A stretch of DNA of 64,000 bases. It comes from Aradus depressus. Its lineage: Eukaryota; Arthropoda; Insecta; Hemiptera; Aradidae. The stretch is taken from the NCBI GenBank assembly GCA_963662175.1, contig OY759224.1, forward strand, positions 32,373,489 to 32,437,488, written 5' to 3'. The translations under genes and the position numbers were made by a program. Every line of letters starts with the position of its first letter. Positions within the stretch are counted from its first letter, which is position 1. The notes below the pieces were generated by a model. That model was not told the origin of the DNA. It made no database searches and saw only the letters and a list, made by a program, of their open reading frames with translations. Below are positions 12,620 to 23,900 of this stretch, one piece after another.

Positions 12620-15600
12620 TCAGAGGAGCGCCACCCGGTCGAGGTACTTGTAGACGGTAAAGTTGTCTGTCTTCTTGCCATCCACATAGCAATACTGGTA
12701 GAGACACATCCCACAGAGATGGGTCTTCACTATCGGCAGTCGTACTGTATCAACCACAACGAACCTGAAATAAATAAGAATGTTAGACAGAAGTTTGGTA
12801 AGACCACAAATTGAGGGGGGCCCGAGAGTCGCGGGTTCCAATCATCAGCCCCAATTAAATAATTGAGTTTTTTGCTCTTCCTAATCAATTAGGTATCTTA
12901 TTGCTTCACAATACAATATCGGCATTTATTAGGTGTTGTTTGTAGCCACTCTTCGTTTGGTCGAGAGGCTGAAAATTGATAAGTTTTCAACCTTATGGTT
13001 TTTTCTGATTTACATATAAAAGTTTTTAGTTAGTTACAGTGACTCATGCCCGGGCTTTAACTAGGAGGTCATATCGCCTACTACCAGAGCACTCTTTCGT
13101 CGCTCTGATGGACATGGTCTGTGGGAGTCCTACATTTTGACTACCTAGATTTAGCTACCTAAGAGACCATCGCTTAAAGTAGTGTAAATACAAATGAGAG
13201 AGACAGAGTGTGGCAAAGTGCAGTGGTGGGGATAGACATGAGCACTGCGGATCCGTCTTATCTTTTCTCTACTTTACAATTGTCGAAAACTGCACCGTTT
13301 TATTTTCCTAAAGATGAAGAAGGACGATAGAATTTTGCAGTTATTTTTTCACAGTTTTTCAATCTAGAAATAGCTTAAAATACTAAAATGGTGTCCGACA
13401 GACCTTTTTAAATGATAAGTTTGTAAATGTGAACTACGCTCCCCTCAAAGGGAGAGTAGTCTCTCTATCTCTCTCTTTCGTGACTGTAGAGATAACAAGA
13501 CAACTTACTTAGCTGTTTTTCTTGAACACAGCATACACTGTCTTCCTCTAAGGCTGGCGTAGGAAATCATCAAAGGATAGGCAGTTCTGACGAGCATGTC
13601 ACTTGGGTTGACCAGTCTGCAAAAATAACAACAAACGTTTAAGGCAAGTACAATGAAGAAAGCAAGATTTGTTGAGGAACACTTCAGATATCTCATCGAG
13701 AACGTTACTTTAGAAAAATATCATACAGAATAATTATGGTCTTCCTAAAAAGTGGCGTTGAAATGTTTCGTGGGGGACGCAAGTGGCACAGAGATAGCGT
13801 GCTTGCCTACTGAACTGAAAACCAAAACTTGAGTTATTGAGTTAAGCCTCTCCCCAATCCCTCCTCCCCTTGGTCGATTTGCCTGAAAATCGATAGATGT
13901 TGTTCTTATGGGGTTTCAGTCACAAATATAAAATTTCGTGGCAATACATTAATTCTATCGGCAGTTATTAGAGTTTGAATGTTAAGCCTTCCCCCTCATA
14001 CCCTCTTCCCTTTGGTCGATTAGGCTGAAAAACAATATAACTCGTCGTTAAAAGGTTCTGTATTTCACATGTAAAATTTCGTGTCAATACATTCATTCTA
14101 TCCTAAATTCCTTTGAAAACCTCGCATCAACTTTTTGACTGATTGGAAGTTAAAAAGTGAGGAAATTTACACAGCAATGTGAGAAGAGATGAATTATCAT
14201 GGCAAGGTGTGTAGAATGATAGACCTGGCGTCGGTGAAGACAAGGATGTGTTCGCAGTTTCCCTGATGCAAGTACAGATAGGGATAGCCAAGACGGAACT
14301 GAAGAGAGTCCAACGTGAATCTCTCCATAGCCTCCGTCCTCTTCAGATGGATATTTTTACTGGCGGTCCATTTTTTTATAACCTCGCTATAATCCACATG
14401 ATCCACGTGACGAGAGTCAATGTAAAATATATCATTAATGAAGAACATGGCCGATTTATAAACATCCTGAAATATATAACAATTTATAAGTTGAGAAAGG
14501 CGGACATATTATGGAAACATATTATAAATAAATAAAACAAAACTTCATAAATATCATCAGTAATTTTAAATATACAAGCATTTCCCGCGTATCATATATA
14601 TAAAGCTGAAAATGTCTGTGCGTTGTACCGCTATAATTCACGAACGGCTTGATGGATTTGATTAATTTTTTTTTTAATTTGTTCGTCATCGTTTGTGGAA
14701 GGTTATAGGCGTATTAGTACCTCAATATCTGGTCCATCCCAGCATCCACCCACGCAATCTTTGTAACTCAAAAACCACTGCAATGATTAATGAGGAATCT
14801 TTTTGAATAGATAAGTTTTATCTACCGGAAGGTTAAGGTCTATTTTTTAATCAACCCCTGGTCCATCCCAGCATCTACTCACGCAATCTTTGTAACTCGA
14901 AAACCATTGCAACGATTAATGAGAAATCTTTTTGAATAAATTAGTTTTAGCTCCAGGATGGTTGAAGTCTATGTTTTAATCAACCTGGTGGTCACAAGCG
15001 TTCTCAAGTACGCACTGGCTAGGACGTCCACTGATGCTAAGTATTCACTAGCTGTGGTTTCCGCCGTTGAATGGTGCGTACTAGCCATGGTGCTCGGGGT
15101 TCCTAAAAACTTACTAGCTGGGATGTCTGCCGTTGAAGGACTATAAGCGTTATTCCGTATGAATAATTGAAAATTATAACATCATGAATGTACTATTGAA
15201 GAATTGAAATGGATTCGAACGAGAGATATTAGGAGAAAAGTCAAAGTTCCCCGGGCAACGCCGGGTATTACTGCTAGTCACTTATAAATTAGATTATCTT
15301 GTTAGAATTTAATAATTGTATCTTTAATATTAGTTTAACGCTGTTATTGAAAAAAGGGAAGAAAAATATTTCAGAACATTTAAACGTTTAGGAGCATAAT
15401 CTGAAGAGAGCACAGATATTTCGGTACAAAAAGTAGGAAGTACAATACTTTCAAAGTTTTGAAGTTTCAAAACATAAAAAGTGACATAATGATTAAAAGA
15501 GTCGACAGTATCTTTTCAATGTAGAGGAAATTCTATAGTGTAAATAAAAACTCAATATTTTACTAACGTTTCGGAAACTATTTATTTCCTTCTTCAGGGC

Positions 15601-18600
15601 TTTATAATGACTTGAGTGGATGTGTGTGGTGACAGTGTTGTGAGTTTGTGTGACATACCTTCACCACACACATCCACTCAAGTCATTATAAGGCCCTGAA
15701 GAAGAAAATAAATAGTTTTCGAAACGTTGGCCAAATATTGAGTTTTTATTTACACGACAGAACCTCGAATTTCCTCTACAATAAAAAGCGACATTTGGAA
15801 AAAATACGACAAACTTAAATTTGAAAAAAAAAAAACTTTTAAAACTTAAAATCGATTGTAACAGAGAAAACATGAAATAACGTTCTCTGTCTTCAAGTAA
15901 CCTTTTCTCTATTCAGCTATTTTGAAATTATATGTATCGTAAATGTTATTCCTGATAAGCAGATTCTAAAAAATAGACAAATTTCTTTTAAATGTGTTGA
16001 CATTTTCTCATGAAGATGAGACAAACGGACATGTCCGTTTGTCTGTATACGCGAAGCTAAAAACCACTTGTTTGATCTTTGTTTGACCTGAACGGATAAA
16101 ACGCAAATAGTTCATTGAACTATATCTTATTTTAGCAACGATATTGAAGTTATTCAGTACCAAAATGTTGAATTGTCTACCAAAGTGCTTATTGGTGAGT
16201 TAACATTTTATCTCTCACAGCCAAGAAAAAAAGTTGTGTAGTAATCTCATAAAACGGTAACAAAAAAGCGAAGGGATATATATCATTTGATGAATAAATC
16301 CGCGATTTGGGATTAATATATACATATTAATTTAAGTAATGATACCAACTCTCTTCCCGTGACATTCTCGCACGTGCCGAGAACCAGTATAAAAACTTCC
16401 CCAATTTATCATGATTGGCCCGTGATGGTAGTTCACCTTTAAGCTACTAGGTGGAACTACCATCACGCCACTGTCCCCAAACCTTTTAGGCCCCTGGCGA
16501 GCGCGGGTGCTGTCCGGGGCTGTTGAGCGGTTGGGAATACGTGCTAGAGGGCCCCTAGGGTCAGCTGACGCCTGATCCTACCCCTGATCGGCTCCCACTC
16601 CCTCAGCAGCTCTGGATTAAGGGGCTGCTAGTTGGAACTTTTGATACCATTGGTCCAACTAGTTTGCCCTGCCCAGCTCGCTCGGGGTTCGACATATATT
16701 CAAGAAACCAAGCAGGAGCAGAGTGCAGAGGACAAAGCCAGTTGAAGTAAACCAGTCTCCAGTCTATCTTATCCAGCTGTGAAGCCAAGACAGTCATCTC
16801 CACATCCCCCCACGCCTTCCGGGGTATTTTTGGACGGCCAGCTCTGCTGGCCAGTACATCACTCTACATCCCCCTCCGACATCAGTAACTTTTATCATGT
16901 ACCCTGTGTATTAATATATTAATTTTGTATTCTGTTAAATATAATTGTGCCTCCAAATCGCAGATTTATTCATCAAATGAGTTTATGAATTAGAGGGGCA
17001 TCACCCTGTTGAATTGCGCTTTTAAAGTACTGTCGGGCATTCTGTATTCAAGGCTGTTGGGCTATATCGAGGGCATCGTTGGAAAGTCCCAAAGCGGATT
17101 TCGCAAAGGTAAATCAACGATTAACCAGATAATCAGTTTGAGGCAAATCCTGGAGAAATCCCTCGAGTTCAAGATTCACCACCTGTTCGTGGATTTTTAG
17201 GGCAGCCCTATGATACGGTAAAGAGGCGACAGCTTTATACAACTAAGCTGATCCGACTGGTGCAGCTGACCATGGGAGATCCGGAGAGTCGCATCAGGGT
17301 TCAGTCCGATCTGACAGATATCCTGGTGATAGAGAATGGTCTGAGACAGGGATAGAAGAGTGGAATGACCCAGAAGAAGATGGCTGGTGACAGTGAATAG
17401 AGATGCAAGACGGTTTGGTGCGGTGGGCTGGTGGAAACAGGCCCAGGACAGAGCTGCATGGGGACATTTCCTGGAGGAGGCCAAGGCTCTTGACGGGCTG
17501 TAGCGCCTATGATGATGATTTCATCAAATGATTTTCATCTGTTCGCTTTTTCGTCACTGTTTTATGAGATTACTACAGTACATTTCTTTTTTACGCACCA
17601 ATTTTGGTTGACAATTCAACATTTTGGTACTGGATAACATGAATATCTTTGCTTTTAGCGAAAAAATTTGAAGGATTTTTTCTGGAAATAGTATCCTCTT
17701 TATCTTAGGTCCAGTACATTTTCTCTTTATCTTGAACCATTCTCGAGTTATTACCAAACATCTGTTAAAGAAGAACTCTGTTGCGGAACAATATCTTCAA
17801 TACCATCGCTTCTGGTGAAACAATTGGAAGATATTTTGTAAGAAATTGAATTCTCTATATATTAGGTTCTGTTCATTCTCAAAGTTATAAGTCAAAATGT
17901 TGGAATACGAACCCCACATCGGACAGTGGTTGCTACAAAGGGGTTGAGACTCACATCCCCCTCGACTGACTGATAGTCCTCCGAACAGATGATCCGATCT
18001 CTGATCTGGTCCAGACATATCTCTCCATGAACCTGCAGTTCCTGATTTATTTGGAACTGTTTGCTTCTCTTCGATTGGGTGAAGGAGCAGTGCGAATTGG
18101 GAAGGTACACTCTCATAGTCACCAGGTAGTCACAGTTCTCTATCAGCTTCTCTTGTTTTTTGTCGCTCTCTTGCGATTCTATATTGTCCTCCTAAAAGTA
18201 GAACAATATTAAAGACTCAAAAAAATAATATGATCTATTAAAGATCCCTAGGATATGAAAAAAAAAAACCTTAACAATGAACATAATTACAAACTAACAA
18301 AGAAGTTGAGCCACTTGTAAGGAATAAATAAAACAAACCCCTATTTAAAATATTGTGTATTCCCTAAAAATATATATCAGGTAAGGAAGGGAGTTGGCAT
18401 AACTTAAAAAAAGGCGTCGGTGAATCACCGGCAATGTACTTCCCCAGAACGAATTAATCAATTAATTTTTCGCTCCCACTCCAAAACCAGTCGACCGTTT
18501 GCGCTAATATTCATTAGTTACACTCCTGGTTCCCCTTTCCTTACGGTTGATTTTGCGCAAGATAATTGGATGCTGTCCTGTTGGGATCCCCCCCCCCCCC

Positions 18601-19649
18601 CCTTCTCTTGGGCCAATTTGGCTGAAAATCAATAGGTTTCGTCCTTATAGTGTTCTGGTTACACATATAAAATTTCGTGGGGAGTTATTGTGATCACAGA
18701 CACATATAAATCATCGGAAAACCTGAAATTTCAGTCAAAACTCGACTAACAAATATCTGACAGATTACATAACTTCCCCTATACTTTGTATATCTGAGTA
18801 ATAACAGACTCAAAATAGATTAATGATTATTAACAACTAGATAAGTTGAGAAACTAACAATAAATAAATAAGACAAAATTATTATTAAAATAATTCCACA
18901 AAAATTTATTTTATTCATGAATAATTATTGAACAGGTTGAGGCTCACACTTATCCTGCAAACAAGGAATGTAGACTTTCGATTTATCACAGCAAAGTAAT
19001 CGCAATTCCTGATTTTTTTCGCATTCAAGTCTCAAATAAATATAATAGACGCAAGATAACAGAAGGAACTGTTGATATTTAACAAAATAGAGACAAATAA
19101 ATGCAAAACTGGAAAATATGTATACTCACACAATCAATCTGTCCCGTGTACCTTAATAATCGTCTTCTTTTTGTTTCATCTTCTTTAGTTTGTGGCCCCA
19201 AATGTTTAAGACTTTTCAAACTCAAGACAATCTCAGGTACACCGTACAGTTTAAAGTCTGTTTTGAAACCTTGAACTGGCAGTATTAGCTTCTTCTGTGT
19301 TTTTTTACCTTTCCATGAATAATTATCCACTCTGCAAAACAAAATGAGTTCATCATTAATATGGTACGCAATTAAGAAAAACTTATGTTAAAATGTTAAA
19401 TTTAAAAAAAAAAAATCTCTTAAGAGTTAGAAACACTTACGAAAACCTTTTCTCTAGTTCAGCCAATCTTTTACTGTCAATATTCAGTAAGTCCATTAAG
19501 GGTTCAATTTTTTTTCTTTTTCCAGATTCAGCTCTAACATTTTCCAGTCTAGAAGAATATTGAAGAAAATAATTTGACAAATCCAAAACGTCAGAAACAT
19601 TCGGATGAATCTTATTAGGCATATAAACGGACTCCATAGTGTTGGACAT
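12620..19649 (-). CDS. SNAPC3: snRNA-activating protein complex subunit 3 (SNAPC3), complete
   Basis: Six exons on the minus strand: 19441-19649 (ATG at 19649), 19130-19331, 17955-18191, 14225-14466, 13509-13616 and 12620-12764 (TGA). All junctions are GT-AG and in phase, giving 380 residues; the human protein is about 411. SNAPC3 is a core subunit of the nuclear SNAPc complex, which binds the proximal sequence element of snRNA promoters for RNA polymerases II and III. Diagnostic blocks are YLYLHQGNCEHI in exon 4, then a DAR-LVNPSDMLVRTAYPL junction block matching the family's DIRL...DRTLYPL. A C-terminal zinc-binding set has C324/C327 and C350/C353 (CMLC and CGMC). The N-terminal exons are less conserved. 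The 3.5 kb intron 3 (14467-17954) carries a Helitron, a palindrome and a foldback with a LINE inside. I chose the first in-frame ATG. Confidence 0.9.
13030..13175 (-). repeat. SINE family 1 tail and body fragment
   Basis: GACTCATGCCCGGGCTTTAA and ATCGCCTACTACCAGAGCAC are clear. It is truncated before the head. It lies in SNAPC3 intron 5. Confidence 0.85.
13812..14105 (+). repeat. Tandem-monomer repeat family (GAATCACCGAC/CTGGGGAAGT type), two units
   Basis: Two diverged units of about 125-150 bases. Each has GGTCGATT, GGCTGAAAA, ATATAAAATTTCGTG and CATTCATTCTATC in order. It is the same family as at 18415, 39205 and 57335. Confidence 0.65.
14592..15277 (+). mobile_element. Non-autonomous Helitron
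   Basis: It starts TCATATATATAAAGC and ends with a GC-rich hairpin (CCCGGGCAACGCCGGG at about 15250) followed by ATTACTGCTAG, the classic Helitron 3' terminus. It sits between A (14591) and T (15278), as expected for Helitron insertion. Internally, about 125 bases are tandemly repeated (GGTCCATCCCAGCAT at 14732 and 14857). No Rep/helicase frame is present. Host: SNAPC3 intron 3. Confidence 0.85.
15545..15760. repeat. Long palindrome with hammerhead-like arms
   Basis: 15549-15630 and 15662-15748 are inverted copies around a 30-base spacer (CACACACATCCACTCAAGTC against its complement). Minus 15551-15600 and plus 15696-15735 each carry CTGAAGA, A, a five-pair stem and GAAAC. The stem is GGAAA/TTTCC in one arm and GAAAA/TTTTC in the other, a compensatory change. 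Confidence 0.75.
16019..16044. repeat. Perfect 26 bp palindrome
   Basis: AGACAAACGGACA followed directly by its reverse complement, at the outer side of the foldback element beginning near 16090. Confidence 0.9.
16090..17690. mobile_element. Foldback element interrupted by a LINE
   Basis: The left arm (about 16130-16310) is repeated inverted on the right as 16951-16980 plus 17532-17680 (shared TTTTATGAGATTACTAC and GACAATTCAACATTTTGGTA). The right arm is split by the LINE insertion. The centre (16400-16890) is distinctly GC-rich, unlike anything nearby, and I cannot assign it. Confidence 0.75.
16981..17519 (+). mobile_element. 5'-truncated LINE with target-site duplication
   Basis: It is flanked by TTCATCAAATGA at 16969-16980 and 17520-17531 and ends in an ATG/GAT-repeat tail. 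The reverse-transcriptase remnant reads GKSQSGFRKGKSTINQI and HHLFVDF with later stops and frameshifts (AYDTVKRRQLY at about 17210). The C-terminal block FGAVGWWKQAQDRAAWGHF occurs at 17415-17475. It looks like internally deleted retrotransposon coding sequence and is inactive. Confidence 0.85.
18415..18780 (+). repeat. Tandem-monomer repeat family copy
   Basis: It starts GTCGGTGAATCACCGGC, then ACTTCCCCAG (18438-18447), unit sequence AAAATCAATAGG and CACATATAAAATTTCGTG, and a 15-base poly-C run at 18588. It ends near AACTTCCCCTATAC. Confidence 0.7.
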
Positions 19650-20996
19650 TTTCTCAGTGAGGCTCTGAACTACAACTAATATTTTCAGAATTACAAGACA
19701 AATTCCGCGATTTAAAATAGAAGAGATATTTTATTCAAACTCCTCTGAAGGTTTTACAAAGAGCTGGTTACAATACGAGTGAGGCAAGAGTGGGGATGAG
19801 AGCTAAGCTCCGCCCTAACGTCCAATTGTAAAACTAGAACTACCTACTTCATTTGTTACTAACATCGTATTCTGTTTCCCGTTCATGTTATCGAAAAAAG
19901 TTTTCTTCAAAATTTGTAGGAAATTAAATTCATATTGAAATGGTGTATAAAAAGTTAACATTGAACTAGCAATCTCGAAGCTCCATTAAATCAAAGATTG
20001 ATAAGAAAAATCAAGCTTCAGACTACAAAAACACGTTTTCTGTGCATTTTATGGAACAAATTCGTAAAAAAATGAGTTCGAACCTCAAATTTTCTTTCAA
20101 CTTTTCGCTATAAACATTTTCCCAGGAACAATAGTTTTTGTTTGTGTTTTCGTTTTTGGTTTTCGCTTGCAATTTACAATAGTCTATTTGTAACGGGGAA
20201 TAATCTACTACCAACATTTTATCAATGTTCAAAAAGGGGGCCGTGCGGGCTAGAGCGTAGGACTTTGGTCGCATGGTCTCACCATGGTTCTGGGAGTAAG
20301 TTTTATTTCGTAGATAGAACTCCCTCCCGGGGCCATGGATGTCGTAAATATAACTAGATTAAAACATTGACATGACTAATATGCCCTTTACATAAGGCCA
20401 AATAAAAAAATGTTCAAAAAACATTTTTGTCTGTGTGCTTATGTGTTGCACTTTCCTTGTCACTCGAAATTCTTGGCAGCTATGAACCTAAAAGATCAAA
20501 ATTTGGTTTACTATTTGGATACTATGGCCTGCACTCGCAATTGTTGGAAGTTGGGCTACTTCAAAACGAGAAGTTATAAAAATAAAAACCATTTCCGTTT
20601 ATCAAATTATAATTTTTAGGTAGATTATAGAATTACACCACTTAATTTGTTTTTGTTTTTTTTTACCACTTAGTTAATGATGCCATTGATTTTGTGAATG
20701 CTATGTGGTGCACCCTCAACATTTTCGTAAAAAAAAAATAGCCCTCAAAATTTTCAGCTAATATTGACGAAATCTGTTTAATTTTTTTTTATTTTGCACT
20801 GTTATGAAATTAAAAGTTAAGTGTACATTTTATAAAAATCAAAATTTAAAAAACGAAAGAACACAATTGTGGAGGTTAAACTGATTAGGAAGGTTATAAT
20901 CCATGGAATAGATGAAGGTACATGTGAAGTTTTTATGAAAACTTGTAATTTTAGATAAGTTGTTAATGTGTTGGCCGTGCCAACTATTTTTGTTAA
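19650..20996. promoter_or_regulatory. SNAPC3/RWDD1 head-to-head intergenic region
   Basis: About 1.35 kb between divergent start codons, so promoters for both genes should lie here. I see no clear TATA or initiator element that I would defend. It contains the SINE family 2 copy at 20236-20350. The open frames seen here have no coding signature. Confidence 0.4.
20236..20350 (+). repeat. SINE family 2, copy 2 (internal deletion)
   Basis: Shares TTTGGTCGCATGGTCTC and TTATTTCGTAGATAGAACTC with the copy at 6597, but lacks most of box B. Confidence 0.7.
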
Positions 20997-23900
20997 ATGG
21001 ATCATAAAGAAGAGCAGAATAATGAAATCGAAGCATTGGAATCTATATACTGTGGGGAGATGGAAAGTAAGTATTGTTCAATCTATATATTATTGTATTT
21101 TCATTAAAAATTATATTCTGTTTATTATATTTGCCACTATCAGAAAATATTTAATTTTCTTATTTCATTTTCAGTCTTGACAATTGAACCACACCATGAA
21201 TTTATTGTACCTATTAAGTCTGATGATTTTCAAGAGGGTGAATCCGGCATTCGATGTTCTCTAAAATTTGAATATACCGCATCGTATCCTGAAGTAGTTC
21301 CTATAATAGATGTTGAAGATGCTGAAAATCTAGAAGATAATGACTTGGAGGAACTGAAACAACATCTTATAGACCAGGTAAAGTATGGCTTATCTTTGTG
21401 TACATATATATATATATTTTACGAGTATGGAGCATCTCTGTTTGCTTCGTTTGCCAATCCTTACACACACCTTGGTTGTCCGAGCTCATCAATGAACAGA
21501 ATAGAAATAAAATACTGATAAATGTGAGTTACTTGGCGTTGAGTCCAGTTGTTTGCCCTACCTTGGACATCTTATCATTTTCGTAAGAAATACTTTTGTT
21601 AATAATACAAAAGTCGTTGAAGGTTACGTACACCTTGTGCTTGTGTACAACGCTAGGTGGCAATTTTATTAAAAACAATTTTTTTGATAACGGATTTTTA
21701 GGTTGGGGTCTTTAACGAGTCCCTGACATCGTACAGGCTCGGGACCATCTCTTAATGTCACATCCGAAGGACGGCGTGCTTACGTTTTTTTCACTTCCCA
21801 GATAAAATAAACTAAGAGCCTCGGCCGGGTTTCGAAACCTCGATCTACTTTTCCACAGCCCTCCCCTCCCCTTCCCCGCTCCAATAACTGTTTAAGGCAT
21901 CTGATGGTCTAATGTCCATGGCTCAATAAACCCATCTGTCCAAACAGAATGGTGGCCCATCACAATTGTTAACTTTATATATAAAATTTATATATACCTA
22001 AATAAATATAAAGATATTCATTATATTAAACTTATATTGAAAGGGTAACTTATATTATATATTCTTATACAGGCTGAAGAAAATCTAGGAATGGTGATGG
22101 TGTTTACCCTTGTATCGGCTGCCCAAGAATGGATCAATGTGAGGTCGGACGTGGCCAGGGTCCGCAAGTCTGAGAAGGAAGCTCTCAAGAAGAAAGCAGA
22201 GGAAGAAGCTGAAAGGGTATGCTCAACTTTTTTTAAATATTATCTTCTATGTCCGAATAATACATTTTTGCGATCTATCTTGTTATGAAAATACATAAAA
22301 ACGTAGAACTTGTTTTAATGAAGTGATACAGACATATACGATGTACAAAAAACCTATATGAACTATTAAGTTGTCACGAATCTTGTTGAGGAGGGCATCT
22401 TGTGACTGCTGTTGTGTTACGACGATTATCGTTCTGTATGATTGTTCAGTTGGTAATAGGGTGTTAAGATATATCTTTTAACCTTTTTGGTGGAAGCAAA
22501 TAATTTTGTGTGAGAATAACTTTTATTAAATCAGGAGTACATTTATATAGATTAATTGACTAAACTTTTGGATCTTTTCGGTTATGTGTCAGGGATTCTA
22601 AACAAATTTTCCATTTGAACTATATGTCTCTCTTATATCAGGAGACAGTTTCAGTAAAAGGACCGACGGGAGGGTCAAAATTGTATTTCTTCGGATACAT
22701 CAACTGGATTTACAAAGAGTAAGTGGTTTCGGTAGAAAATTTTTCAGAATCCCTGACACATAACCGAAAAGATCCAAACTTTTTGATATATACGACAATC
22801 GCATGTCAACAGTAAACAACTGATAATAATAGTAATGAAAACGGAAAAGCAAGGAATAAAGTATTATAGTAATGCTCTAATTAAGTATACTCATTAATGT
22901 GACATGACGGATTTGGCGGAAAGATTTGAATCAAACATAGGGAACGACCGGCACAGTGTGAAATTTATGAGTTTTGATTTTCAAAATTCGAGCCCCCGCT
23001 CAATTTGTGATCAATTTGGATGAAACTAGGTGCAAAATATTTGTGAAAGCTGGCTTTTTATCAGGTAACAGCGGGTTTCACAATCAAGGTATTATACGCC
23101 AGTGACAAAAATAGCCAATATATTGATTTTGGACCACTTTAGGCCAAAATGAAAACATTAGGATCACTTTTGGCTAAAATAAATTTTGAATTCATTATCA
23201 GCGACTCAAAAAACATTCATTAACAAAAACTTAAACAAAAAAAATTAAACTTTTTTTTAAATTTTCGCGGGGTTTTGGCAGCTGTCAATTGGCATATAAT
23301 ACCTTGATTGTGAAACCCGCAGTTACCTGATAAAAAGCCAGCAAATATTTTGCTCCTAGTTTCATCCAAATTGATCAAAAATTGAGCGGGGCTCGAATTT
23401 TGAAAATTAAAACTCATAAATTTCACACTGTGCGGCAGTCATTCGAAAGTCGTACCATATTAAAAAAAACAATTAATAAAAAATATTTGAGTTAGAAAAA
23501 CTTATATATACTTATATTATAGAATCATTCAAAAAAATCATCATTTTCAAGGGAATCAGTGAACGGATTCAGAAGCTACTATCTAAATCAAATATTGAGT
23601 TTCAGCCGACCACGGTCGATTGGCTTTAGAGAGAGAGAGAACATGCGATAATTTCGTTCTGGGGAAGTACGTAGTCAATGATTCAACGACTATTTTTTCC
23701 TATGAGTCGTATTATTTTTTATCTTATATTCTCCGATTGTATTTTGAAAAATTACAGTGACAAGGTTTTTTCAAGTAGCTGTCATGAATTGTTTGCTGTA
23801 GATGATGTTGTCAGTTTTACTTATGTTTTGACATCTTGCTTGCGAAGAGGGCGCCGGTAGTTCAGTGGTTTGCGTGCTTTACTATACACTGTATAATAAC

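Noticed and set aside
14248..14535. 95-codon plus-strand frame
   Set aside because: Antisense shadow of SNAPC3 exon 4, whose minus frame carries clear family motifs.
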